The notes: generated by a model from the sequence alone, not told the origin. 47,756 nucleotides of DNA from Actinomycetes bacterium (GCA_021841935.1 JAKCDL010000011.1:33000-80755), one strand, 5' to 3'; counted from the stretch's first letter, positions 1 to 9,371 are shown. Numbers and translations are program-made.

Positions 1-2
1 GT

Positions 3-183
3 GATGCAGCCTTCTACGGTTCACTCGGCGGAAGTATCATAAACAAGCCCGTTGTGGGAATTGCCTCAACTCCAGATGGTAAAGGTTACTGGCTAGTTGC
101 ATCAGATGGCGGAGTCTTTGCATATGGCGATGCAGCCTTCTACGGTTCACTCGGCGGAAGTATCATAAACAAGCCCGTTGTGG
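3..183 (+). repeat. Direct repeat, 126-bp period, inside the surface-protein gene
   Basis: Positions 3-57 and 129-183 are identical over 55 bases, with a period of 126 bases (42 codons). Identity at third codon positions implies recent duplication or gene conversion, not protein-level selection alone. The array continues upstream of the window. Confidence 0.9.
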
Positions 184-197
184 AGATTTCGAGGTAG
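3..197 (+). CDS. C-terminal end of a secreted 42-residue-repeat protein (5' partial)
   Basis: Reading frame 3 is open from the window edge to a TAG. It encodes about one and a half copies of a 42-residue unit containing GKGYWLVASDGGVFAYGD followed by AAFYGSLGGSIINKPVVGI. Such tandem units occur in large secreted or wall-linked proteins of Acidimicrobiia and other actinobacteria, where they probably form a beta-rich, propeller-like scaffold; no enzymatic role is known. The last unit breaks off after INKPVV into EISR-stop, without the usual continuation into a new unit. The protein may therefore have lost its C-terminus through recombination within the repeats. The N-terminus lies outside the window. 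Confidence 0.75.
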   Translation, partial: DAAFYGSLGGSIINKPVVGIASTPDGKGYWLVASDGGVFAYGDAAFYGSLGGSIINKPVVEISR

Positions 198-779
198 CTG
201 GAGCGGTTGTTCGCGATGGGGATTGCCAAGATTCGCAGAACGGGAAAAAATCAAGCTCGATGCTTCGAGGTAATGAGCGTTTCCCGTTAGTGGGCATAAG
301 GATTCAAACTTTCCATAGCAAGCGACGGCCCGAAACGCTTTATCGATTAGGCGACTGGATTAGCTCGAACAGAAGTTGAGGTGCGAAGTGCCAATTCAAG
401 AAAGTTAAATATGCTCGTAGGTGAGGCGTTGCACTGCTTAGTAGGCACTAAGTATGAGTGCGACGCAGTTAGCGCTCGGACTAAGTTCAAGGTTCGATAA
501 GCGTGAAAATTGAACCCATGAAGTTCATATCGCAATATAGTTTTTGATAGATTTGAAATTTAAATAGAGGCTGATTTGCACCCAGGGCTATTTACGTCTA
601 GCTCTTCGCGGTTGGCGTTGACTCGGTTTTTCGATGGTCCTTTTTTGTAGTTAGCTTTGCCGCAGAGTAGGTAAGCACCCTCGATAGTTATATGGTTAGC
701 CCTTTGAGAAACTTTACTTCTTTAGCTCTTTCGTAAAGTTCTTCGGAGCAAGCGAGCCCACTACTGTCCTTTTGGCCAC
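198..779. other. Intergenic, no convincing gene
   Basis: This lies between the ends of the repeat-protein gene and the minus-strand MFS gene. The only structure seen is an 8-bp AT-rich inverted repeat (710-717 AACTTTAC with 733-740 GTAAAGTT), about 40 bases past the MFS stop. It could be a weak terminator for that gene. The open frames here have no ribosome binding site and resemble nothing I know. Confidence 0.4.
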
Positions 780-2099
780 CTATAATTCATCTGCTGGCGG
801 TCTACTCATAAAGAAGTATCCGTAAAAGATGGCACTTAGGAGTTGGACCAGTCCCCCTACGATGAATGGAGCTTCAAATGCCACTTGGTCAAAGAGAAAG
901 CCAGCAAGAACTGGAGACCCGCTCTGCATAATTTGGGCCGAGATATTTGACAGAGCCGCTACTTGTGCTCTCTCGTCTGGGTGTGCTTGGCTTTGAACGT
1001 AAGAGGTACGAAGGGGCAGTGCTGCCCTTTGTACTACAGTTCTCAAAACAAAGATTGAGGCAGCAAGGACGTAATTCGGTGCAAGTGCGAACGGAATGAG
1101 CAATAGCGCCTGTATTACCCGAAGTATCGTCGTGACTTTTATGATTCCAGACTTGCCAGCCCACTTCGTAGCGGTAGAGATTGGCCCGAGTGATAGTACG
1201 TTTGTCAAGAGGTAGACGAACGCGATGGCGTTTGGCCCTTCATGAAAACGTACGTAAAAGTAGTAGGTTAAAAACGGACCAAACATGCCAACGGCAAGAC
1301 CGTTGAGTGAATTTGTTAGAAAGAGCCGCAACAAAAGTGGCATTGAATTTTTTGGTAGGATCGACCGCTTTATCGTATTTTTCTCAGAAGACTCATTACC
1401 ATACTCATTTCCATTTTGAATCTCTAAAGCCCTCTTAGCCTTTGTGGTGTTTACGTCTTTGAGCAGTAATGCAGAAAGTCCAGCACCGATGGCAGAGATT
1501 GCGGCAATCACAAAGGGTATCATCAAGTCGTTCTTCGACTTTGGGCCACTTAGATTTCCATAGAAAAAGAGTGCGGCCAAGGAGCCAAGGAGTGCTCCAA
1601 TTACGTTGAATTGAGATACTTTCATAAAGGCTCTGTTGCGATTTGTTACCGCGATATCACTCAGAAGCGCCGATTCTGCCGGTTGATATGCTCCTACTTG
1701 CCCTGCTCCCGCTCCGCCTCCTCGTCCAAATCCTCCCACGACGGTTGCACCTATGAGTAGCGGCTGGTAGGAGGTAATTACGAAGGTGACTACGGCTAAG
1801 CCAATGAGTATCGGATAGACGATAAGAAAGGGCCGCCTTCCTATCCGATCTGACAATGTACCGATAAGCGTTGAGATTGAGACTGAAAATACTGCTGTAA
1901 GCCCAATGATAAGACCAAGTTGCGAGGCAGATATTCCATCTGCTGCAAAGTAGATCGGAACACCGATCGCCACAATAACTTGTGTCATCGAAACCAGTAG
2001 ACGCGCTACATTTATAACTAGCAGCTGCCCCTCTGCAGAAGAGAGGTGATCGATTCGACTCCGTAATCGATTTGATTGGCCCGTAGAAGTTGAGAACAC
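780..2099 (-). CDS. MFS transporter (12-TM, drug-efflux-like)
   Basis: This is an integral inner-membrane secondary transporter of the major facilitator superfamily, 439 residues, the usual length for a 12-helix member. The loop between helices 2 and 3 carries the MFS signature LSDRIGRRP. A hydrophilic central loop (about residues 215-250, rich in K, E and N) separates the two six-helix halves. A Gly-rich stretch GGFGRGGGAGAG sits in the helix 4 region, an unusually flexible or packed segment. The start is GTG with AAGGAAA upstream. The neighbours are unrelated, so the substrate cannot be deduced; proton-driven export of a small molecule is the family default. Confidence 0.85.
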   Translation of the reverse strand: MFSTSTGQSNRLRSRIDHLSSAEGQLLVINVARLLVSMTQVIVAIGVPIYFAADGISASQLGLIIGLTAVFSVSISTLIGTLSDRIGRRPFLIVYPILIGLAVVTFVITSYQPLLIGATVVGGFGRGGGAGAGQVGAYQPAESALLSDIAVTNRNRAFMKVSQFNVIGALLGSLAALFFYGNLSGPKSKNDLMIPFVIAAISAIGAGLSALLLKDVNTTKAKRALEIQNGNEYGNESSEKNTIKRSILPKNSMPLLLRLFLTNSLNGLAVGMFGPFLTYYFYVRFHEGPNAIAFVYLLTNVLSLGPISTATKWAGKSGIIKVTTILRVIQALLLIPFALAPNYVLAASIFVLRTVVQRAALPLRTSYVQSQAHPDERAQVAALSNISAQIMQSGSPVLAGFLFDQVAFEAPFIVGGLVQLLSAIFYGYFFMSRPPADEL

Positions 2100-2825
2100 A
2101 CTATTTCCTTAGTCGAATTTCAATCTTTTCCTTCGATATAACGCTGCTATGCAAAGTGCTAAGATTCCTCTTTGTGCAGCCATTAGCTTCCGTTGCGGAT
2201 CGACCTAACAAGACAGTTAGATATCTGTCATTGACTAACAGCTACACTCAATGAGCTATTGCTCAAAAAAGAGTACGTCAGGCGAAGGGCGGTTCGGACT
2301 ATCTGCAGATATATCGAATGCGTCTACAATCAACTCTAATGAATTTGGTACGGCTATGGTACTATTCGTCACTAAAGGCATTGTGACTACTTCTTCAAAG
2401 ACGCTACAGCGAGTCGCTCTTGACCCTATGGCATCAACTCAATATTCTGTGCCGCTTTTTCCCCTCTGAGCTGAGGGGTAATGAACTGTTTTGGTCATAG
2501 TTTCCTCCACCTCATTGTGGCTTTGGCGACAGATATTATTTGAAAATATCAGGCTAAAAGAATTTGAGCTTAACATTGTCTCGACGAAGGTCTTCTCACG
2601 CTTCACTGCGTGATGTGTATCACGACGGCGGTAGGTAACTTTGGATTTTTCTGGAGTGGTTTTTGACAACCTATAAGGTATTGTGCGAGTCACAATATTC
2701 GTCGCCTGAGGATAGTTTACGATCCAATTTAGGAGAGTTTTATCGGGCACACGTAGCGAATTTGGCATATTCTGTTTCAACGTAGCTATTTTTCGAAAGA
2801 CATCTATGTGTGAGCGGAGAAATTT
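2100..2825. other. Intergenic between divergent MFS and helicase genes
   Basis: Both promoters should lie in these 726 bases. On the minus strand, positions 2498-2439 hold a 19-codon frame (MTKTVHYPSAQRGKSGTEY) behind an excellent Shine-Dalgarno, GGTGGAGGAAACT-ATG. It could be a leader peptide for the MFS gene 340 bases downstream, or chance. A 6-bp stem (2461-2466 with 2473-2478, CCCCTC/GAGGGG) lies inside it. No longer gene is supported. Confidence 0.35.
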
Positions 2826-5800
2826 TTGACCTCATCGGACACTTCTACAGGGGCTCTTAACGATCCAGTCTCAAGGCGCGCTGATTTGGTTTCCAAGGCT
2901 GCCAATTCGTGGATAAATGAACTTATCGATATCGGCGGAAGAAATAATCTCCTCTTTTACAGAGACCTTAAAGTTGCCACATTGGCCCTTGAGCCAAAGA
3001 CACCTGGGGAAGAGGGCTACTTGACGCAGCTTCTTGGAGGCAATAAGGTTCTCCTCTCCCGTATCTTCGAAGGTGAATCATTCTCTTCGGCGGTGCGTCG
3101 CGTACGAAGCGTTAGCTCGAAGGCCGTCGAAAACTTTCAAGAGAAGGGACTCCAAACCCTCTACCTGGCCTTTGGGATGGCAACCTGGAATAGTCAATCT
3201 TCCGCCTCGACACCTGCTGCCCCAGTGCTTTTGCGTCGAGTCGAATTCGCCGCAAGAGGCGGTGTCAGTGATGACTTTGAACTTCAGTTGATCGACGAAT
3301 GGGAGGTCAATCCATCCCTCTTGCATTTGCTAAGGGTTGATTACAAAATCGATCTCGCCGGAGAAGCTTTGTTGGATATGTTGGAAGAATCAAATGTAAC
3401 TATCGAACCAAATCCCCTCTTCGATGCTGTCAAAAACGAGTGTTCTGGGATCGAGGGTTTTTCGATTTCGACCCGCATTGTGATAGGAAATTTTTCCTAT
3501 GCCAAGCTTCCAATGGTTCTTGACCTCGAGAACTCCTTGGAAGTGCTGAGTGAATCTGAACTTATATGTGCGCTTGCTGGAGACTCGAAGTCACTGGAGT
3601 CACTTAGGGCGAAGTTTCCTGAGCTCTCTCTTTCTTACCCCGACGAGATGCACCCCCAGGATGAATTTCTGATACTGGATGCTGATGCCAGCCAGTCATA
3701 TGCAATCAATGCCGTAGTCGCAGGTGCGAATTTGGTCATTGAAGGCCCTCCAGGAACCGGAAAGTCTCAAACCATTGCCAACCTCATCGCCACGTTGGCG
3801 GCCCGTGGTAAAAGAGTCTTGTTTGTTGCCGAAAAGCGAGCTGCAATCGACGCGGTATTTGATCGTCTCAAGGCAGTCGGGTTGGAAGATTTAGTGCTTG
3901 ACCTCCATGAAGGTGCAGGGTCTAGACGATTGATTGCCGAAAGTTTAGGAAGAGCCATGGTATCTGCGTCGACTACACCCCTTGCCGAGCTGGGAGAGGC
4001 ACAAGAAAACCTACTCAGGCGACGTCGGAGTTTGGTTGATGCCTCTAATGCTCTGCACTCTATTCGCGAGCCGTGGCATCTGAGCGTATACGAACTTCAG
4101 GCGAGATTGTTGCGCATACCAAAGACTATCTCATCATCTGTAAGGCTTCGCGGTGACATAATTAAGGTTATCACCCCCTCGAAGTACAGAGAACTGAGTG
4201 AAGATTTAATGTCGTTCATTGGTTTAGGTGGACTTTCAATGTCATCGAAGGTAAGTCCGTGGGGTAGCGGCTTTACATCTAGAACGATTACCACCCCTGA
4301 AGTCGCCGATGACGCTCTAAATATAGTTACGTCAATAAACAACGGGGCACTAAGATCAGCGAGTGACACTCTTTCAAAGGCTGTAGAGCTCTGCGGTCTG
4401 CCCATGGCTGAGACATTTGAGGCGTGGGAGAAGATACTTACCCTCTTTCGTGAGGCACGTAATGTCCTTGAACTTTTTCAAGTGGAGGTTTTTGATCTTC
4501 CACTCGATCAAATGGTGAATGATCTTGCTCCTGCTGAAGCGAGAGGAATTTCTGCTTCAATATCGAAGATAACTGATAGCTCCTATCGCACGGCGCGCAA
4601 GAGGGTTATGGAGTCGTGGGAGGGATCTAAACCAACTCCCCATCAACTTCTTGACGCGGTTCGGAGTGCTAAAAGACTCTTGGACTCTTGGCGACTTCTT
4701 GCGATTGATAAAGGGCTGCCGAGGGTACCAGCGAACCTTTTCGAAGTGGAAGATACCTACCGAGAGCTTATGACACATGTGAGTCATTTGGGCCAAGTAT
4801 TGGCCCTCGACGACCTCACTAAATTGTCGATCTCAGAGTTCGGTGGCTTCATTGGCTCTTTGGTGGGCGATATTTCAAATTTAATCAAGATCCCAGAGTT
4901 ATCTCGTCTCCTCAAAGATCTTGACGATGCATCGTTAGCCCCCTTGTTATCTGAGATCAAAGATAAAGACCTATCTTTAGATGGCGCATTGATGATGTTC
5001 GAGTACGTTTGGCTCATCTCAATCTTGGACTCTGTGGCGTTATCTGATCCACTTATAGGTACCTGGGATGGGGAGATTCATAGCCGAACGGTCCTAGAGT
5101 TCCAGAGATTTGATCGCCAGCATCTTCGGGACACGGCAAAGCGCATTCGCCGAGTTATCAGTGAACGGGTAACCCTAGCTCGCGATAATTTTCCCAATGA
5201 ATCAGAGCTTATTTCCAGACAAGCGCGACTCAGAAGAAAGCATCTGCCTATGCGGACCTTATTTGAATCGGCACCAAATCTTTTAGGTGCACTTAAGCCT
5301 TGTGTGGCGATGAGCCCGCTAGTCGTAGCGCAACTTTTACCAGCCAAACGAATCTTTGACGTCGTAATCTTTGATGAAGCATCCCAGGTGAGCCCGGCCG
5401 ACGCCATCGGTGCTATCATGCGAGCAAGTCAAGCAGTAGTGGCAGGAGATCCCCACCAGCTTCCTCCGACCAGCTTCTTTGCCTCTTCATCAGGGGAAGG
5501 CGGGGAGGAAGACGAAGTAGAGGATATTTTCGAGACTGACGTTACCAAAGACATGGAGTCGATCCTTGACGCCATGAGCGCACTACTTCCGCCTCCCCAA
5601 GGTACTCGAACCCTTGGTTGGCACTACCGTTCGAGGGACGAAAGACTGATCGCATTCTCAAATGCGCAGAGTTATCTATATGACTTTTCGATGACGACGT
5701 TCCCTGGCGTTAGTATCGAGGAGTGCGTTCGACACGAGCTAGTTGAGGATGAACGAAAGAGCTACGATCCAAGTGACTCCGCTGGTGGCGAAGTCACAAG

Positions 5801-6980
5801 AGTCGTCGCCTTGGTTTCGGAGCACGCTAAGGTCCGCCCAAACGAATCGCTAGGTGTGATAACTATGGGCATATCTCACGCGAATCGCATTGAGGAGGCT
5901 TTGAGGCGTGCTAGTCGTCAGGACCCGGTCCTTGATAGTTTCATCAACCGAGATGGCGGCGATGGAACGCGAAATGAAGTGTTCTTTGTAAAAAACTTGG
6001 AGCGGGTTCAAGGTGATGAACGTGACGCCATCATACTTTCCGTGGGGTACGGAAAGAACTCTGACGGTCGGATGCAATATCGTTTTGGACCATTGAACAA
6101 CCAAGGAGGTCATCGCCGCCTAAATGTCGCTATCACACGTGCCCGAAGGAGGATAACCCTAGTAACAAGTTTTTCGTCGGCTGATATGGACCCGAAGAGA
6201 TTGAACTCCGTCGGTTCGAAGATGTTGCACCACTATGTTGCATATGCTGAGTCGGGTGGCTCGGACTTGGGTACTTCAGCAAAGGAGAAGCCGGAGCTAA
6301 ATCCATTCGAACGGAGCGTGTTGAAAGAGCTTACGAGTGCGGGGATTCCCCTCATCCCCCAGTATGGCTCCTCAGGATATTGGATTGACTTCGCAGCACA
6401 GCACCCAAGTAAACCCGGTTTGCTGGTTATGGCCATCGAATGCGACGGAGCCTCCTACCATTCATCAGCTACAGCTAGGAATCGAGATCGTCTGCGTCAA
6501 GAACACCTTGAACGTCTCGGATGGAAGTTTCATAGAATCTGGAGTCAAGATTGGTTCCGCAATCATGAGGTTGAGATTCAAAAGGCTGTCTCGGCATATA
6601 CCGATGAGGTTGCCAGATTTGATCGAGATAAAGGAGCTTCGAGTGAGGCGCCGACGGCGAGGGCAATAGGTGGCTTGATTGATTTGAATGTTGGCCCCTT
6701 GCCAACAAGCGATGCTAGTTACGATCTCCCTTTGCGAGTGGGTGAATGTCCCATAGTCGTTGGTCGAGCAAGTATTGATAACTACTCACAGGGTGAGCTT
6801 GTAACCCTGATTAGGTGGATCGAATCAGATACCCTGTTACGCACCGAAGCTGAATTGCAAAGCGAGGCGATAAGAATACTTGGGTTTGCAAGGAGGGGCG
6901 TAAAAATTACGAATGCCTTAAATTCAGCTATTGAATTAGCTAGGCATCCTTCAAAGGATCGAACCAAGTACCACTTTTGA
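2826..6980 (+). CDS. DUF4011 / superfamily 1 helicase / Vsr-like nuclease, candidate anti-phage protein
   Basis: A 1384-residue cytoplasmic protein. The N-terminus (about 20-60, SWINELIDIGGRNNLLFYRD) matches DUF4011. Walker A is GPPGTGKS at 307-314. Walker B with DEAS starts at D850, followed by VVAGDPHQLPP (motif III), QGDERDAIILS and LNVAITRARRR (motifs V-VI, near 1065-1105), giving a Upf1-like SF1 ATPase with a roughly 540-residue insertion between Walker A and B. Around 1200-1260, MAIECDGASYHSS, LERLGWKFHRIWSQDWF and surrounding residues match the Vsr/REase MTES_1575-type PD-(D/E)xK nuclease. A DUF3320-like tail follows. This order resembles the helicase-DUF4011-Vsr (Hhe) single-gene defence system; the assignment is from memory of the family. 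The TTG start is preceded by GCGGAG. It stands alone, with no partner gene on either side. Confidence 0.85.
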   Translation: MTSSDTSTGALNDPVSRRADLVSKAANSWINELIDIGGRNNLLFYRDLKVATLALEPKTPGEEGYLTQLLGGNKVLLSRIFEGESFSSAVRRVRSVSSKAVENFQEKGLQTLYLAFGMATWNSQSSASTPAAPVLLRRVEFAARGGVSDDFELQLIDEWEVNPSLLHLLRVDYKIDLAGEALLDMLEESNVTIEPNPLFDAVKNECSGIEGFSISTRIVIGNFSYAKLPMVLDLENSLEVLSESELICALAGDSKSLESLRAKFPELSLSYPDEMHPQDEFLILDADASQSYAINAVVAGANLVIEGPPGTGKSQTIANLIATLAARGKRVLFVAEKRAAIDAVFDRLKAVGLEDLVLDLHEGAGSRRLIAESLGRAMVSASTTPLAELGEAQENLLRRRRSLVDASNALHSIREPWHLSVYELQARLLRIPKTISSSVRLRGDIIKVITPSKYRELSEDLMSFIGLGGLSMSSKVSPWGSGFTSRTITTPEVADDALNIVTSINNGALRSASDTLSKAVELCGLPMAETFEAWEKILTLFREARNVLELFQVEVFDLPLDQMVNDLAPAEARGISASISKITDSSYRTARKRVMESWEGSKPTPHQLLDAVRSAKRLLDSWRLLAIDKGLPRVPANLFEVEDTYRELMTHVSHLGQVLALDDLTKLSISEFGGFIGSLVGDISNLIKIPELSRLLKDLDDASLAPLLSEIKDKDLSLDGALMMFEYVWLISILDSVALSDPLIGTWDGEIHSRTVLEFQRFDRQHLRDTAKRIRRVISERVTLARDNFPNESELISRQARLRRKHLPMRTLFESAPNLLGALKPCVAMSPLVVAQLLPAKRIFDVVIFDEASQVSPADAIGAIMRASQAVVAGDPHQLPPTSFFASSSGEGGEEDEVEDIFETDVTKDMESILDAMSALLPPPQGTRTLGWHYRSRDERLIAFSNAQSYLYDFSMTTFPGVSIEECVRHELVEDERKSYDPSDSAGGEVTRVVALVSEHAKVRPNESLGVITMGISHANRIEEALRRASRQDPVLDSFINRDGGDGTRNEVFFVKNLERVQGDERDAIILSVGYGKNSDGRMQYRFGPLNNQGGHRRLNVAITRARRRITLVTSFSSADMDPKRLNSVGSKMLHHYVAYAESGGSDLGTSAKEKPELNPFERSVLKELTSAGIPLIPQYGSSGYWIDFAAQHPSKPGLLVMAIECDGASYHSSATARNRDRLRQEHLERLGWKFHRIWSQDWFRNHEVEIQKAVSAYTDEVARFDRDKGASSEAPTARAIGGLIDLNVGPLPTSDASYDLPLRVGECPIVVGRASIDNYSQGELVTLIRWIESDTLLRTEAELQSEAIRILGFARRGVKITNALNSAIELARHPSKDRTKYHF

Positions 6981-7379
6981 GAGGGTCAGTTGAACTCACG
7001 CAGTAAGCGAGGGTAGAACCTCTCCTCTGCTGTTGCAAATCTTCAACCAAACCTTTATTAGGAGAAAACTCGTACGAAGATTAGCGAATTTGAAAGGGTT
7101 TTCCATCGATAGGTCTGCCTGCTCCTGTGGTTTAAAAAAATTACCCTCTGAGGTGAGTAGATCGCCTATCGGAGTGAAGTATTGAACTATACAACAAAGC
7201 TGGTCAAGAAGGGGGTGTCCTATATCTTGTCTTAGAAGGCACCATCGTTAGCTTAAGCCATAGCAAGGCTGATAGAGCGAAAGTTTGCCCCAGACGTGTT
7301 GGGATTCCTTGTGTTCCGATGAACATACATTGTAAATCCATTACGAGACTTTTACCTGTGGACAAGTATTATCTACAAG
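6981..7379. other. Intergenic, nothing recognised
   Basis: These 399 bases separate the helicase gene from the AzlC gene and should hold the azlCD promoter. I find no hairpin followed by a T-run, no RNA gene and no framed coding sequence. Confidence 0.4.
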
Positions 7380-8114
7380 GTGAATCAGGGGGCAAGCGAG
7401 CGAAGAAGAGGCGTTGAGTACACGGACAGGATCTCGGTAGACGCTCGTATCATGTGGCTTGGCCTCTTCGTCCTTGGTATTGGCTTTGGTGTAGTGGTCG
7501 TGGAGCGTGGTCTTCCATGGTGGTTCGCACTTCTTACCTCCACCTTCATTCTCGCCGGTTCCCTGGAGTTTCTCCTAGCTGGCTTAGTTACACTACATTC
7601 ATCGTTGATCTCGATCGCAGTCATTACCTTCCTCGTAAACTCTCGCCACATTTTTTACAGCCTTTCATTCCCGATGGAGTCCCATGAAGGTCCGCTAGCT
7701 AAGGTCTATTCAGCATTTGCAATGGTAGACGAGGCGTATGCACTGGTAGCATTGGGCCAAGGAGAGCGATTGCGGGGACGAAAGCTGCTAAAGGTGCAGC
7801 TAGGGCTTCATGGTTCCTGGGCCTTCGGGGCGACTGTTGGAGCGCTCGTCGGCAACCTCATACCAAAGTCGATCTCTGGATTTGGCTTCGTCCTAACTGC
7901 ACTCTTTGTAGTCCTATCTATCGACTCTGCTATCGAGTCGAAGGAGGTATCTACCGGGTTAATCGCAGTGTTAGTGGCCATCGTATCGTTTGCGATTACG
8001 CCATCATCGATGTTGATAGTCGCTATTTTCACCTTCTTTGTACTCCTTCTGGCCAAAGATGCCCTTCGAGCCAGGGCAAGAACGAGGGTAGTGGGGGAAG
8101 ACAATGACACATAA
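7380..8114 (+). CDS. azlC: AzlC family branched-chain amino acid exporter, large subunit
   Basis: Large membrane subunit of the two-component AzlC-AzlD (LIV-E/BrnFE-type) exporter, which extrudes branched-chain amino acids or analogues. The 244-residue protein has an N-terminal hydrophilic stretch of about 20 residues and then several hydrophobic segments. The family-typical region around FILAGSLEFLLAGLV and FLVNSRHIFYSLSF corresponds to the conserved 'aGasqf...R...y..s' core of AzlC proteins. The gene overlaps azlD by 11 bases, implying translational coupling. The start is GTG with no clear Shine-Dalgarno; a downstream start would remove only the polar N-terminus. Identification rests on those motifs plus the azlD partner. 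Confidence 0.88.
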   Translation: MNQGASERRRGVEYTDRISVDARIMWLGLFVLGIGFGVVVVERGLPWWFALLTSTFILAGSLEFLLAGLVTLHSSLISIAVITFLVNSRHIFYSLSFPMESHEGPLAKVYSAFAMVDEAYALVALGQGERLRGRKLLKVQLGLHGSWAFGATVGALVGNLIPKSISGFGFVLTALFVVLSIDSAIESKEVSTGLIAVLVAIVSFAITPSSMLIVAIFTFFVLLLAKDALRARARTRVVGEDNDT

Positions 8115-8451
8115 CTCTGACACCTACTACCTTGAAGCGATCGCAGTGGCTTCGGTCGTAACCTTTCTACTTCGGGCAACGCCCTTTTTGGTAAAGAACT
8201 TTGTCCTTCGGCGAAAGTTGATACTTGGTGTTCGTGCATCTATGCCTTATGGCATCGTCACAATCCTTGCTATCTACGCCATAGCCTCAACTAAGGTGTC
8301 GAGTGTTCAAATCGCTATCGGAGAAATTCTGGCGGTCGTCATAACTATTGTGCTTCACTTTTGGAGACGTAACGTTCTCTTGAGCATCTTTGGTGGCACC
8401 ATCCTCTACGTCTTTCTTGTCAATCTACCCCATGGCTTCTACCGCCTATAG
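8104..8451 (+). CDS. azlD: AzlD family branched-chain amino acid exporter, small subunit
   Basis: Small membrane partner of AzlC, 115 residues, the usual AzlD size, with four predicted helices. Family features include ASVVTFLLRATPFLV near residue 20 and an ASMPYGIVTILAIYA segment. A GGGGGAAG ribosome site lies within the 3' end of azlC, just upstream of the ATG, so the pair is co-transcribed and coupled. The physiological role is likely relief of intracellular amino-acid excess; the exact substrate cannot be read from the sequence. Confidence 0.88.
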   Translation: MTHNSDTYYLEAIAVASVVTFLLRATPFLVKNFVLRRKLILGVRASMPYGIVTILAIYAIASTKVSSVQIAIGEILAVVITIVLHFWRRNVLLSIFGGTILYVFLVNLPHGFYRL

Positions 8452-8569
8452 GAGATCTATGGACCCCAGAGCTCCTGTGAGTTCCTGCGACACCAAAGGT
8501 CATCTTAAAAAATTCATGATGTTTTATAAAAATCCTTGAAATTAAGGTGGATGATCTGTAATATATCAG

Positions 8570-8590
8570 TGGTATGTTTTTGACATACCA
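8570..8590. promoter_or_regulatory. Perfect 8-bp inverted repeat upstream of the cysteine hydrolase gene
   Basis: TGGTATGT, a 5-base spacer (TTTTG), then ACATACCA. It lies 88 bases before the hydrolase ATG and 118 after azlD. Symmetry, size and the TGGT..ACCA edges resemble operators of GntR/FadR-type repressors (known style TGGT-n-ACCA), so an operator is the preferred reading. A terminator hairpin for azlCD is possible but no T-run follows. Confidence 0.5.
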
Positions 8591-8678
8591 AACTCCCTGT
8601 TGGATCAAGGTGGGCTCTCCACCCTCCTTCCTTGGTCTTCGGGGTTATGTTTTAGCCATCTTTGCGGAAGTGATTTGA

Positions 8679-9371
8679 ATGATTGACGTTGAAGGAAAAT
8701 CAGTCTTCACTGAGGTAGAAGAGATGGTGAACCCCGCTCACTGTGCTCTAATCCTCGTGGATATGCAAAAGGACTTTGCTGAGGAGGGATTCGCCTATGA
8801 CAAGTTGGGCGTTGACCTTTCGATGTATGGCGACTTGAGGAAGAATCTATCCCAACTCCTCGATGCCGCTAGAAGTTCTGGAACTACGGTTGTCCACATA
8901 CAGATGACGAACTATGCCAATCGCCTGAGCGATTCACCGGCACAGATTCGTTTCAATATGCGAATGCACGGAACCTTTAGAGGTGACGGCCCGCCCTTGC
9001 GTTACACAATCGATGGTACGGCGGGGCACCAATTCTTAGAGGGCTTTGAACCCCTTGACGGTGAGTTTGTCGTTAAAAAGCACCGATCGTCTGCTTTTTT
9101 TGGGACAGATCTCGACATGATTTTGCGAAGTAATCAGATCTCGACGTTGGTTGTTACAGGCCTAACTACCGAAGGCTGTGTTGAATCCACTGCACGGGAT
9201 GGCCTCTTCAACGACTACTACGTAGTCATTCCAGAGGACTGTGTTGCAAGTGATGACCGGGCTCAACACGATGCATCAATGCTCTTAATGCGAAACCGCT
9301 TTGACATCTCTTCATTGGACGAGATATCAAGTTGTTGGCAGAGGGCATCGATAAAGCCTCTCAGCGCATAG
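8679..9371 (+). CDS. Isochorismatase-like cysteine hydrolase (RutB-type amidase)
   Basis: A 230-residue alpha/beta hydrolase of the isochorismatase superfamily. The expected catalytic triad is visible: D28 (ALILVDMQKDF), K134 (VVKKHRSSAFFGT) and C167 (TGLTTEGCVESTARDG). The K-to-C spacing of 33 and total length of 230 equal those I recall for E. coli RutB (K133, C166), the ureidoacrylate amidase. Related enzymes hydrolyse carbamoyl or amide nitrogen (biuret, N-carbamoylsarcosine, nicotinamide). It probably releases ammonia from a small amide and fits the nitrogen-catabolic genes downstream. It is monocistronic, with an inverted repeat about 90 bases upstream as the likely control site. The exact substrate is unknown. 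Confidence 0.85.
   Translation: MIDVEGKSVFTEVEEMVNPAHCALILVDMQKDFAEEGFAYDKLGVDLSMYGDLRKNLSQLLDAARSSGTTVVHIQMTNYANRLSDSPAQIRFNMRMHGTFRGDGPPLRYTIDGTAGHQFLEGFEPLDGEFVVKKHRSSAFFGTDLDMILRSNQISTLVVTGLTTEGCVESTARDGLFNDYYVVIPEDCVASDDRAQHDASMLLMRNRFDISSLDEISSCWQRASIKPLSA

Noticed and set aside
347..535. 62-residue minus-strand frame in the first spacer
   Set aside because: No ribosome site, no recognisable motif, composition like the surrounding non-coding DNA.
2251..2469. 72-residue plus-strand frame upstream of the helicase
   Set aside because: No Shine-Dalgarno before the ATG and no family resemblance; overlaps the divergent promoter region.
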